DNA of 64,000 bases from SZUA-442 sp963753185 (lineage in GTDB: Bacteria; Actinomycetota; Acidimicrobiia; Spongiisociales; UBA5794), in assembly GCA_963753185.1 (NCBI GenBank), contig CAVWBO010000007.1:2232001-2296000 (forward strand). The letters are read 5' to 3'. Positions within the stretch are counted from its first letter, which is position 1. Each line of letters opens with the position of its first letter. Made by a program: the position numbers and the translations under genes. The notes under the pieces were generated by a model. That model saw only the letters and a program-made list of their open reading frames with translations. It did not search any database and had not been told where the DNA came from. Shown one piece after another: positions 17,032 through 26,498 of the stretch.

Positions 17032-18792
17032 TCAGTCGTCGCGGCTCGCACGTAGGAAGGGCTCAAGGGCTCTGGCTTTGCCGATGCGGTGGGCGAGCTC
17101 GGTGCGCTGGAACCCGCCAGAGGAACGGTGCACCCGGTGACGGATGAGGGGCTCCGGAACCAGGCCCATCGTGCCGCCCGCCGCAACGATCTGGGACCAG
17201 AAGTTCCAGTCCTCGCAGTAGAGAAAGGCGAGGTCGGGAACGAACGCAAGTCCGAGGTCGCGCACCCGCATGTCGACGAGAGCGGCCGTGGACACGATCG
17301 GGTTCTCACGGAAGGCGACCCGTCGATCGAATGGCGGTTTCGCTTCGATCGCGGAGTATTCACCGAAGAACTCCGTCCAGACGGCGACTGCGGTCACGTC
17401 CACGTTCTGGCGGAGTGCCTCTGACGTCGCCTCGATGAATCCCGGACGGAGTTCGTCGTCCTGATCGACGAGGACGAAGGCATCTCCGGTCATCTCAGCG
17501 ATCATCCGATTCCGTGCGACGCATACTCCCCGATTGGGTTGTCGCAAGGATCGGATGACACCTTCGCCGCGATCCTCCCATTGGGCGAGGGCTGCATCCA
17601 CGTCCGCCGATCCACTGCCGTCGTCCATGAGGATCACCTCGTGAGGCTTCACCGTCTGGGCGAGGATCGACTCGATGCAGTCCTCGAGGAATGGGGATGC
17701 CCCGAAGAGTGGCACACCTACCGAGACCAACCCTGCACGCGACTCAGCCGGCTCTGCGGCCGTGGCGGGCCCGTGCCAGCGTTCGAGTGATCTCTCCACC
17801 TGGTGGCCACCCACCAGGAGGTTGGCAAGATCGTCCGATGTGTCCCACGTCGAAACCCCGCTCCAGAGGGCCTCGGCGACACTCCCGCGGGCCGCCAAGA
17901 CGGTCGTGCCCGAGTCGATGAGGCCCACCGTGTCGTGGTCCGGTGCAGCGAGTGGGTCGCCGATTATGACGGCGTCGGGGTGCGTTGCCGGCCCGTCGCT
18001 CCGGCGAAGCCTCTGGCCGAGTAGCCCTCTGACGCCAGCAAGAGCGTCCCAGGTGGTGCCCTCCCACACGTCGTCGATCTCGTCAGTCGCTCCGACCGTC
18101 ACCGACAGTCCCTGTCCTGAAGCGGCAGCACGAAGGACGTCACCCGTCCTGTTGCGCCTCGAAACAGGACCCGGTACCCACACAGAACGCACGATCGTTG
18201 GACGGGCCGTCTCGGAGGGGTCTGCCGACATCGGTACGATCGCTGCTTCGACCCCAAGTGGGGCGATCAGGTCCACAGCCGCCGCGCCGGTCGCGAGGAC
18301 CTCCGCCGAATGCCGATACTGGGCGATCTCCCAGTCGATGGTGGACGCCTCCGGGAGCTCGACGTGGTCGATCGTACCGGCAACGAGCATGGTCTCGAGA
18401 TAGAGGCTCGAACCGGCAGCCGTCCAGATCCGACGCCGTACAGCCGGTGGCCGGATCGACTCCGCGACGCTGATGATGCCACCGAGGCCGCCCACGTCGG
18501 AGACGAGGACGGTCCCGCCGTCGGGGACGACGGACCGAACGGCGTGGGCGAACAGCCACGAGTGGATCAGGGGTTCCGGCGTGTGCTGGAAGAGGTCGAA
18601 GGTGCGGCGAGCATCACCCGTGAGGCGCTCGGCGACGGCCCCGAGCGACACCTCGTGCCTCCTGACGCTCCAGCGCTCGGCCACGGCTCGCTCGACGAGG
18701 TCCAAGTTGCCGTCCGGCGGGATGCCCTCGACGAGGATGACGTGAACCACCCCGCCGTCCGCGTCCCTCGAATCTCGCTGGTCCACGCTCAC
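17032..18792 (-). CDS. Glycosyltransferase family 2 with large N-terminal domain of unknown type
   Basis: The 586-residue protein has a family 2 domain in its C-terminal 240 residues: SVGVPLFGASPFLEDCIES, LMDDGSGSADV, QPNRGVCVARNRMI and the metal site VDQDDELRPGF, with YCEDWNFWSQIVAAGG near the end. The first 340 residues carry no motif I recognise. They are hydrophilic with some beta-alpha character (VHVILVEGIPPDG; VLVSDVGGLGG; VTVGATDEIDDVWEGTTWD) and could be a second, degenerate GT-B domain. The start is GTG. It is convergent with the ExoA-like gene and 23 bp upstream of gmd on the same strand, so it is probably co-transcribed with gmd downstream. Confidence 0.82.
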   Translation of the reverse strand: MSVDQRDSRDADGGVVHVILVEGIPPDGNLDLVERAVAERWSVRRHEVSLGAVAERLTGDARRTFDLFQHTPEPLIHSWLFAHAVRSVVPDGGTVLVSDVGGLGGIISVAESIRPPAVRRRIWTAAGSSLYLETMLVAGTIDHVELPEASTIDWEIAQYRHSAEVLATGAAAVDLIAPLGVEAAIVPMSADPSETARPTIVRSVWVPGPVSRRNRTGDVLRAAASGQGLSVTVGATDEIDDVWEGTTWDALAGVRGLLGQRLRRSDGPATHPDAVIIGDPLAAPDHDTVGLIDSGTTVLAARGSVAEALWSGVSTWDTSDDLANLLVGGHQVERSLERWHGPATAAEPAESRAGLVSVGVPLFGASPFLEDCIESILAQTVKPHEVILMDDGSGSADVDAALAQWEDRGEGVIRSLRQPNRGVCVARNRMIAEMTGDAFVLVDQDDELRPGFIEATSEALRQNVDVTAVAVWTEFFGEYSAIEAKPPFDRRVAFRENPIVSTAALVDMRVRDLGLAFVPDLAFLYCEDWNFWSQIVAAGGTMGLVPEPLIRHRVHRSSGGFQRTELAHRIGKARALEPFLRASRDD

Positions 18793-18814
18793 CGGCGGAC
18801 GGGTCGCAGCGCCG

Positions 18815-19858
18815 TCATGTCACCGTGGCGGTGCCTGCATCGCCGGTCCGGCCCTTGGCGAGTTCTCGCGCTTCTGTGAGGTCCAGGCCCACCTCTGCGA
18901 GATCAGCCCCCACCATCTCGGCGACGAGCTGTTCGAAGGTAACCTCAGGCTTCCATCCGAGCTCGTCGCGCGCCAGGGACGGGTCGGCCTGGAGGTACTC
19001 CACCTCGGTCGGGCGGAAGTAGGCATGGTCGATCTCGACGAACGGTTCCCAATCAAGGCCCACGACGCCGAAGGACACGTCGAGGAACTCGCGAATCGAG
19101 TACGACTCCCCAGTACCGATCACATAGTCGCGAGGCGTGTCCGCCTGCACCATCATCCACATCGCCCGCACATAGTCCGCGGCGTGACCCCAGTCGCGCT
19201 TGGCGTCGAGGTTCCCGAGGTAGAGCTTGTCCTGATGACCAGAGACGATGCGGGCGAGCGCTCTGGTGATCTTGCGGGTCACGAAGGTCTCGCCACGGCG
19301 GGGTGATTCGTGGTTGAACAGGATCCCCGTGACGGCGTGCATGTCGTAGGCCTCGCGGTAGTTGCGGACCACCCAGTACGCGTAGAGTTTGGCGGCGGCG
19401 TACGGCGATCTCGGCTGGAACGGAGATGCCTCAGACTGTGGAGGTGGAGCGTCCCCGAACATCTCGGATGTCCCTGCCTGGTACAACCTGGTATCGATGC
19501 CGGACTCCCTGACCGCTTCGAGCAGCCGGATGACGCCGAGACCGTCGACGTTCCCCGTGTACTCGGGCTGCTGGAACGACACCGCGACGTGTGACTGGGC
19601 GGCGAGGTTGTAGATCTCATCAGGTTCGATCGTCCGTATCAGCCGTGCGAGCTGGGACCCGTCCGTGAGGTCCCCGTAGTGCAGGATCAGGCGCTGGTCG
19701 GCTTCGTGGGGGTCCTGATAGAGGTGGTCGATGCGATCCGTGTTGAACGACGAAGCCCGGCGGATCACACCGTGGACCCGATACCCCTTGGACAACAGCA
19801 GTTCGGCGAGGTAGGAACCGTCCTGTCCCGTGATACCCGTGATGAGGGCGTTCTTCAC
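18815..19858 (-). CDS. gmd: GDP-mannose 4,6-dehydratase
   Basis: The 347-residue short-chain dehydrogenase converts GDP-D-mannose to GDP-4-keto-6-deoxy-D-mannose, the precursor of GDP-fucose, GDP-rhamnose or GDP-perosamine. It shows the Rossmann motif GITGQDGSYL, RRASSFNTDRIDHLY, NLAAQSHV, the catalytic GTSEMFG and YAAAKLYAYW (YxxxK), and NHESPRRGETFVTRKIT, all typical of Gmd. The length is normal. The ATG has AGGGAG just upstream. No GDP-fucose synthase or perosamine aminotransferase is seen in the window, so the final sugar is unknown. Confidence 0.95.
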   Translation of the reverse strand: MKNALITGITGQDGSYLAELLLSKGYRVHGVIRRASSFNTDRIDHLYQDPHEADQRLILHYGDLTDGSQLARLIRTIEPDEIYNLAAQSHVAVSFQQPEYTGNVDGLGVIRLLEAVRESGIDTRLYQAGTSEMFGDAPPPQSEASPFQPRSPYAAAKLYAYWVVRNYREAYDMHAVTGILFNHESPRRGETFVTRKITRALARIVSGHQDKLYLGNLDAKRDWGHAADYVRAMWMMVQADTPRDYVIGTGESYSIREFLDVSFGVVGLDWEPFVEIDHAYFRPTEVEYLQADPSLARDELGWKPEVTFEQLVAEMVGADLAEVGLDLTEARELAKGRTGDAGTATVT

Positions 19859-19933
19859 ATGTCTCCCTGGTCGGACGGCTTCGAGGTTAGCCGCGGTCGA
19901 GGTGTGCTCCGTTGCAGAGAGCGCCGCGCAGGT

Positions 19934-20895
19934 CTACTCGCGGTGATCCCTCAGCCGCTTCCTCTCCTCGATCTGGCGGCGAATCGTCTTCTCTGCCCCG
20001 CGGCTGGAGCGCCAATCGTTGAACGTGGCAATCGGTCCAGAGGTACGCCACCACACGGAGATAGGCGTACCCCTCGATCGCCTGGTCTGTGTCGACACCC
20101 TTCGCTTCTCACGGCCGCGGTCGAATGCGAGCACGAACCCAGGTGTCGATCCGACGGGTCGTCTGCTTCGCCAGAAAGCGAAGGTTCCGCCCAGAAGGAT
20201 GAGGATGCCCGCACCGCCGGCGATCAGCCCGAAAGGCAGTCCCCCGCCATCCCCGGTCTCGCCGCCGGCATCGATGATCGCCGGGACGAGCGTTGTCGTG
20301 GTCGTGGTCGGTGGCGCAGTGGTGGTCGTCGTCGGTGGCGCTGTGGTGTGGTCGTCGTTGGTGGCTCAGTTGTCGTGGTCGTTGGAGGTTCCGTGGTGGT
20401 GGTCGTTGGAGGTTCCGTCGTGGTGGTCGTCGTCGGAGCTCGTGTCGTGGTTGTGGTGACGGGAGGTGGAGAGGTCGTGGTCGTGGGTGGTGCCGTTGTG
20501 GTGGTTGTCGCCGGCGGCGGCTGCGTGACGGTGAGCGTGAAGGGCGAGGAGCTCTGTCCATCGGTGAATGTGAACGAGTACGACCCGGGCGTGGCCGTAG
20601 TAAGTGCCGTGAAGGTGAAGGTCACGGAAGGTCCTGTGCCGTTTCGTGGCGCAACCGTGACCCCTGGCGGATTGGCGCCGGTGAGCGCGATACCTGCCTG
20701 ATCGGTCGTTACGGTGACGCTGACAGCGCTCCCGGGCGTAACGGATCGGCTGCCGGGCGCTTGGAGCGCCGCATGAGCCGGTGGAGCGAGGACAACCAAG
20801 AGGCCACTGACGAGGAAGACAAGCCCACTGAGCACGATCCGCAATCGGTCCAGGCCGTGCTCCGTGTGCCTGCCGCGATGAACTGACCTCACCAC
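19934..20895 (-). CDS. Thr-rich, membrane-anchored surface protein (frameshift near 20347)
   Basis: The N-terminus has a hydrophobic signal segment (IVLSGLVFLVSGLLVVLA). A short beta-sandwich-like domain (about residues 50-125; VTVTTDQAG, SFTFTDGQSS) comes next, then a stalk of repeated TTTTEPP/TTTTTAPP. The continuous frame ends at 20224 with a nonsense tail. In the next frame the stalk continues as APPTTTTTTLVPAIIDAGG. A membrane segment follows (LPFGLIAGGAGILILLGG) and then a cytoplasmic Arg-rich tail ending ERKRLRDHRE at 19934. One missing base in the repeats explains this. The layout of exported domain, glycosylatable Thr stalk and C-terminal TM anchor suggests a wall-spanning surface protein. 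The function is not recognised. Confidence 0.68.
20293..20513. repeat. Short tandem repeats encoding a Thr/Pro stalk
   Basis: Units of roughly 24-27 bp (variants of GTTCCGTGGTGGTGGTCGTTGGAG on the plus strand) encode TTTTEPP on the minus strand. Such arrays vary in copy number by slippage. A 1-nt loss inside the array produces the frame break of the host gene. Confidence 0.7.
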
Positions 20896-21345
20896 TACCT
20901 CTCGAGAATCGTTTCTCCTCGTAGCCTAAGCGGGTTGTGCCGAAACGAGCCACCACACGATTGCCGTTCGGCGACGGCGGAGGAGCGACTCCTCACCGCG
21001 TATCGCTCCTCGCGCACCGTTGGCGCCGACTCCTGGAGGTCGACGCTCAGGACGATCGCCGCGTACTCGTCGAGCGTATCGGTGATCGACCATGCGGACA
21101 GGGTCATCTCGGCGCGCAAGGGCGAGGTCGTCAACGACACAGATCCAAGGTGCACCGACGGACTCAACCTGGTTGCGCGGCTCGTCGACGATGTGGATGC
21201 CATCGCCGTGGGCATCCACGAGAATCACCCGGTCGGCGAGCCGGGCAAGAGTCCTGGCTGCTTCTCTCAGAGCGTAGAACAGCGCCTTACGGCGAAGGTG
21301 ATACGAAGAAGTCTGGAGAGCGCACGATGACTCGACCTGGGCCAT
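20895..21345 (-). CDS. Possible small protein, frameshifted, function unknown
   Basis: This is a weak call. Codon-position composition favours the minus strand in two successive frames: one from ATG 21345 (RKALFYALREAARTLARLA, VILVDAHGDGIHIVDEP), then after a shift near 21115 another (AEMTLSAWSITDTLDEYAA, IVLSVDLQESAPTVREE) ending at a TAG that overlaps the GTG of the Thr-rich gene. The parts read like one soluble alpha/beta protein, but I recognise no family. A plus-strand frame (20935-21330) is the competing reading. It overlaps the end of the Calx-beta gene by 59 bp. Confidence 0.3.
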
Positions 21346-24300
21346 CCACTAGTTCGTGCGTCCGGACACGGGTACCCAGGCCGAGTTGACGGGATTCGGC
21401 ACGAACTGGCGTGTCCGCATTTCCCTGGGTGTTGGTGAACCTGAAGTACATCGTGCTGTCGAACGGTCGGAACAGGGCAGGGCTGAACACGCCATTGTCG
21501 TTCCAGTCCCCGGCGATCAGCCGGTCCCCGGGATCTCCGAAGAAGAAGAGGGCATTCGCATTCCCCTGCGTGTGGGTGTTTCGGAAGTACACGAACCCGG
21601 TCGACTCCCTGTGCAATCCGACCGTCTCGACACCGTCACCGTCGAAGTCGCCGACGAACGGCTTGTCCCCAGGATCACCGAACACATAGGAGAGTTCAGC
21701 GGCACCGAGTCCTCCCTCGTCCTTGCCCAGCTCGTTGATGATGTAGAACGTCTGGTTCGACGGTCGGTAGATGGACAAGGTGTCGCGGCCGTCTCCGTCG
21801 AAGTCGCCAGCGATCGGGACGTCACCGGGGTCCCCGAAGAAGAATCGGATGTCGGCGGGACCCGCCGTGTTGGTGTTGCGCAGGTACACGAAGCCGTCGG
21901 ACTGGCGATAGAGGCCCGGCGTCTCGATGCCGTTGCCGTTCCAGTCGCCCATGAACGGGATGTCACCGGGATTGCCGAAGTAGAAGTCCGTTGAGCTTGG
22001 TTGCCGTCACTGGTCGTACAGGTACCATCGACCCTGCGCTGTGTCCACCAAGCCGACCGTGTGCCCCGAGCTGGCTGCCGCTCCTGATCACGACGAAGAC
22101 CTGCTTGACGTCGGCACCCCACCATCACGTCACCGCACGGTCATCGAGATGACGTAGAAGCCCGCTGTTGACCGTAGGAATGGGTCGACTCGAAGGCACG
22201 GGTTCCGACCGGTGTGAGCGGGAGCACCGTGGCCGGTCTTCCGTCACCCCAGTTGATCGTCACGGTGTGGACGTCAACCGAGCCCGGGATCGGTGAAGGT
22301 GCCGGTCAATCGGACAGTCTCGCCAGGTGCGAACACGATCTTGTCGGCACCTGTGCCGTCAACGGTCTTCATGACTCCGATCGTGGGAGCGACGTTGTCA
22401 TCGTCGACGATCGTGCCCACTGCCGTGTCGTCAACGACCTCGGTGTTTGGTGGGATCGGATTCGACAGGACAAGCGAGAAAGTCCTGTCGACACCGTCAT
22501 CGTCGTCGTCGATGATCGTCACCGGGACGATCTTGGACGTCTCACCCGGCGCGAACGTGATCTGTCCCGAGTCGGCCACGTAGTCCGCAGGCGAGGTGGC
22601 TGTGCCATCGGCGGTCGCCCAATCCACCGTCACGGGTTGCCCGGCCGCCGGGAGCAGCACCACCTGGAACTCGATGACCCCGTCTGCCTCGTTCGCCGTC
22701 GCGTCGAGCGCCGAGATCCCGGGAGGACCATCATTGTCGAGGATCGTCCCCGTCCCCGTCGCATCCGAGATCGTCGCACCGGTCTGCCCGTCCAGGTCCA
22801 GCGTGAAGGTCTCAGTCGCCTCGAAGAGCGCATCGTCGATCGTCTGCACATTCACGGTCCGGGTCAATTCCGTCCCCGGATCGAACGTCAACGTTCCCGA
22901 GGTGGGTGTGTAGTCACCAGGAGCACCAGCCGTCCCATTCGCTGTCGCATAGTCCACGGTGACAGGGAAGGCCGACAGGTTCGACATGGTCACCGTGAAC
23001 ACAACGACCTCACCCTCCTGCCACCGCAGTCGGCGAATTCACCGACAACGTCGGCTGACTATCACTGGCATTGATCGTCCCCGTACCAGAACCAACCAAA
23101 ACCGTCGCATTCGAAGGATTACTCAAGTTCAGCGTGAACGACTCGCTCCCCTCAAACACAGCGTCATTGATCGTGTCCACCACCACCGGCTTTGACGTCT
23201 CACCCGGATTGAAGGACAACGTGCCAGACCTCGCCGTGTAATCACCCGGAGCAACCGCCGTCCCATCCGCCGTGTCATAGTCCACCGTGATCGTGGACGC
23301 CGACGGATTCGACAACGTCACAAAGAACGTGATCGAACTCCCCTCCGCCACCGCAGTCGGCGAATTCACCGACAACGTCGGCTGACTATCACTGGCATTG
23401 ATCGTCCCCGTACCAGAACCAACCAAAACCGTCGCATTCGAAGGATTACTCAAGTTCAGCGTGAACGACTCGCTCCCCTCAAACACAGCGTCATTGATCG
23501 TGTCCACCACCACCGGCTTTGACGTCTCACCCGGATGAACGTCAACGTGCCAGACCTCGCCGTGTAATCACCCGGAGCAACCGCCGTCCCATTCGCCGTG
23601 TCATAGTCCACCGTGATCGTGGACGCCGACGGATTCGACAACGTCACAAAGAACGTGATCGAACTCCCCTCCGCCACCGCAGTCGGCGAATTCACCGACA
23701 ACGTCGGCTGACTATCACTGGCATTGATCGTCCCCGTACCAGAACCAACCAAAATCGTCGCATTCGAAGGATTACTCAAGTTCAGCGTGAACGACTCGCT
23801 CCCCTCAAACACAGCGTCATTGATCGTGTCCACCACCACCGGCTTTGACGTCTCACCCGGATTGAAGGACAACGTGCCAGACCTCGCCGTGTAATCACCC
23901 GGAGCAACCGCCGTCCCATTCGCCGTGTCATAGTCCACCGTGATCGTGGACGCCGACGGATTCGACAACGTCACAAGAACGTGATCGAACTCCCCTCCGC
24001 CACCGCAGTCGGCGAATTCACCGACAACGTCGGCTGACTGTCACTGGCATTGATCGTCCCCGTACCAGAACCAACCAAAATCGTCGCATTCGAAGGATTA
24101 CTCAAGTTCAGCGTGAACGACTCGCTCCCCTCAAACACAGCGTCATTGATCGTGTCCACCACCACCGGCTTCGACGTCTCACCCGGATTGAAGGACAACG
24201 TGCCAGACCTCGCCGTGTAATCACCCGGAGCAACCGCCGTCCCATCCGCCGTGTCATAGTCCACCGTGATCGTGGACGCCGACGGATTCGACAACGTCAC

Positions 24301-24849
24301 AAAGAACGTGATCGAACTCCCCTCCGCCACCGCAGTCGGCGAATTCACCGACAACGTCGGCTCGGGATCGTCGTCCGAGATGGTGACCGTGTGCCTGCTG
24401 GACAACGGATCAGCCTCACCCCCGGACACAGCGACAAGATCCAGGACGACTTCCTCATCGGGTTCGTGTTCGTTGTCCTGCGTAGCCTGGAATGTCACGA
24501 ACCGAATCGCGCCGTCGTTGTCATCGACATCGAACTGGAGCGCCGCCGGAGGCGTGAACCCGTCCCAGTCGGAATCGCCGGCAGATGAAAGTCCGGCATT
24601 CACGACAACCTCAAACTCGAGGGGAGCAGCTAGGGCCGTTCCATCCGTGGAGAGCTCGATCGCGATCGAATAGGATCCATCCCCTTCCGATGTGAGGCTC
24701 GCGTCGTCGGTGAACCCAACGATCAGGCCGGGAGCGGCGCGCCCTGAGCGGGGGGAATCACCAAGCAGGACCGCAGCGGCTACCGCTATGGCTACGAGGA
24801 CTCGAAGGAAGCGACCGGACCCTACTCCGGTGGATGTGGCCAGACCCAT
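21287..24849 (-). CDS. Large secreted Calx-beta/PKD protein with C-terminal FG-GAP-like repeats (many frameshifts)
   Basis: The order is: signal peptide (LRVLVAIAVAAAVLLG); an N-terminal domain ending HTVTISDDDPEPTLS; four near-identical 109-residue Calx-beta units (EGSSITFFVTLSNPSAS, DYDTADGTAVAPGDYTA, FEGSESFTLNLSNPS); two or three diverged Calx-beta units; a PKD-like unit (TGTFTDPG, VTINWGDGRPATV); a segment VKQVFVVIRSGSQLGA; then FG-GAP-like units to 21287. It is broken by 1-nt shifts near 23985, 23535, 23025 and 22275 and several between 22200 and 22010. The longest open pieces are 23971-24849, 23456-23974, 23010-23513, 22274-23002 and 21287-21952. Calx-beta and PKD modules are extracellular, Ca-binding or adhesive, so a matrix adhesin is likely. 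It may be a pseudogene or a poorly resolved repeat assembly. Confidence 0.65.
23034..24360. repeat. Four tandem Calx-beta-encoding repeats of 327 bp (two units 326 bp)
   Basis: The landmark CGGCGAATTC occurs at 23031, 23358, 23684, 24010 and 24337, giving spacings of 327, 326, 326 and 327. The intact unit is 109 codons. Each 326-bp unit has lost one base (AAAGAACG to AAGAACG near 23975; GGATTGAAGG region near 23535), and each loss breaks the frame. Units are nearly identical, differing at few sites (for example TCCGCC/TTCGCC). Confidence 0.9.
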
Positions 24850-24940
24850 GAACTACGTACCTCTGTCGACGACTCTCGCTGAACGGTAGCGCCCGATCCA
24901 AAGCAGCGTCCGGGGACGGCTGTGGGTCGCGAAATCGCGG

Positions 24941-26293
24941 TCAGTGGTTCGCGTACCGGCCGACACCCTCGTACTCGAGGCCGGCAGCCATCACCGCCTC
25001 GGGATCGAGTGCGTTCCTGGCGTCGATGACGACGTTGCCACGCATGCAGTCCGCGACCTTGGAAAGATCGATTGAGGTGAACTCCGGCCAATCGGTGACG
25101 AGCACGATCGCATCGGCGTCACAGATCGCATCGAAGGGATTGGAGAAGACCTTCAACTCGGGAAGCTCCGGGACCTCGCTCACCAGGGGGTCACATGCCC
25201 GAAGCATGACGCCCTTCTCCTCGAGCGACTTGGCGATAGTGATCGCCGGAGCGTCGCGCAGATCGTCGGTACCGGGCTTGAACGCCAGGCCGAGCAGGGC
25301 GACACGGCGACCCCGGAGGGGACGGAGGTGGTTCTGGAGCTTGCGGACGATCATGTGCCGCTGGTTCATGTTGACCCTGCGGACCGCATCGAGGATCAGA
25401 GGCTCGATGCCCTGCTCCCTCGCCATGGAAGCCAGCGCCGACGTGTCCTTGCCGAAGCAGGATCCACCCCATCCAACACCTGCGTTGAGGAACTTGGGGC
25501 CGATCCGCGAGTCGAGCCCGATCGCGTAAGCGACCTCTGAGACATCTGCGTCGAGCCACTCGCAGATGTTCGCTATCTCGTTGATGAAGCTGATCTTGGT
25601 CGCGAGGAACGCATTCGCGGCATACTTGATGGTCTCGGCGGTCGCCCTGCTGGTCTTGATGAGCGCTGGCTTCCCTGTCGGGTCGCCCCCCTCGAACGAT
25701 TGGCTGAGGATCTTGTCGTACACGTGTGCGACCTTCTCGACCGCCACGGGAGAGTCGCCACCTACGACGACCCGTTCGGGATGCAGGAAGTCCTCGACAG
25801 CCGAACCCTCGCGAAGGAACTCGGGGTTGCTGACAACGGTGAGAACGCTCGGATCGACACCGTCCGGGAGCTCCGCCTGGATGGTCGCCTCGAGCCAGTT
25901 GCCGCTTCCGACGGGCACGGTGCTCTTGGTGACGATGATGTGCGGATCGCGAAGGGCGGCGCCGATCGACCGGGCGGCGGAGGCCACGGAGGTCATGTCC
26001 GGGTGCCCGTTGGTTCCCGGAGGTGTGTCGACGCACAGGAACACGATCTCGGTGTTGTCCATGGCGTACTGGTAGTCATTCGTGAACTCCAGCAGACCCT
26101 GACGCAGCCCCGATTCGAGACGTTCGTCGAGCCCAACCTCGAAGAATGGGGCTGTTCCCCCGTTCAGGGAGAGGAGCTTGTCGGTGTTGATCTCGACACC
26201 GATGACGCGATGACCGAGATCGGCCAGGCACGCTGCCATGACGGTACCGACGTATCCGCTACCTACGACGGCTATTCCGCGCTCGTCGACCAT
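24941..26293 (-). CDS. ugd: UDP-glucose 6-dehydrogenase
   Basis: The 450-residue enzyme oxidises UDP-glucose to UDP-glucuronate with two NAD+. It shows GIAVVGSGYVGTVMAA, CVDTPPGTNGHPD, TKSTVPVGSGN, NPEFLREGSAVEDFLHPERV, KYAANAFLATKISFINE, the catalytic Cys in GWGGSCFGKDT and GLAFKPGTDDLRDAPA. The length is normal. ATG 26293 is chosen because TTGGGGGAACAC precedes it; an in-frame ATG at 26317 adds eight residues. A good promoter lies about 60-90 bp upstream. It ends the minus-strand glycan cluster and supplies UDP-GlcA to the ArnA/AXS-like enzyme at 27516. Confidence 0.95.
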   Translation of the reverse strand: MVDERGIAVVGSGYVGTVMAACLADLGHRVIGVEINTDKLLSLNGGTAPFFEVGLDERLESGLRQGLLEFTNDYQYAMDNTEIVFLCVDTPPGTNGHPDMTSVASAARSIGAALRDPHIIVTKSTVPVGSGNWLEATIQAELPDGVDPSVLTVVSNPEFLREGSAVEDFLHPERVVVGGDSPVAVEKVAHVYDKILSQSFEGGDPTGKPALIKTSRATAETIKYAANAFLATKISFINEIANICEWLDADVSEVAYAIGLDSRIGPKFLNAGVGWGGSCFGKDTSALASMAREQGIEPLILDAVRRVNMNQRHMIVRKLQNHLRPLRGRRVALLGLAFKPGTDDLRDAPAITIAKSLEEKGVMLRACDPLVSEVPELPELKVFSNPFDAICDADAIVLVTDWPEFTSIDLSKVADCMRGNVVIDARNALDPEAVMAAGLEYEGVGRYANH

Positions 26294-26353
26294 GTGTTCC
26301 CCCAAGATGCCTTCCATTGCTCCGCTCGGGTACCAGCCCCTTGCCCGAGTGCC

Positions 26354-26382
26354 ATTGTAGGCGGTGCAACCACAGATTGCAA
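26354..26382 (-). promoter_or_regulatory. Sigma-70-type promoter for ugd
   Basis: On the minus strand TTGCAA (26382-26377) and TACAAT (26359-26354) are 17 bp apart, close to the consensus. Transcription would start near 26347, giving a leader of about 54 nt before ATG 26293. It lets ugd be expressed apart from the upstream wecG-like gene. Confidence 0.6.
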
Positions 26383-26498
26383 CTGATCAACTACTTTTGG
26401 TGGTCTCTGCTCCCCCAGAGGTTCGCAAGAACACTTCGCATACCCATCGTCGACCTGTGATAGACGTCCGTCAAGGACGGGTATTCGCCCAAGCAATG

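Noticed and set aside
19951..20561. His/Arg/Asp-rich frames (20109-20561, 19951-20214) as separate genes
   Set aside because: They are other-frame readings of the Thr-rich stalk gene and its tail.
20935..21330. Plus-strand gene opposite the region before the Thr-rich gene
   Set aside because: Codon-position composition fits the minus strand better over 21001-21120, and the frame would converge into the Calx-beta gene end; kept only as the alternative to a weak minus-strand call.
23034..24360. CRISPR array in the regular repeats
   Set aside because: The 327-bp units are coding Calx-beta modules with no unique spacers; there are no cas genes.
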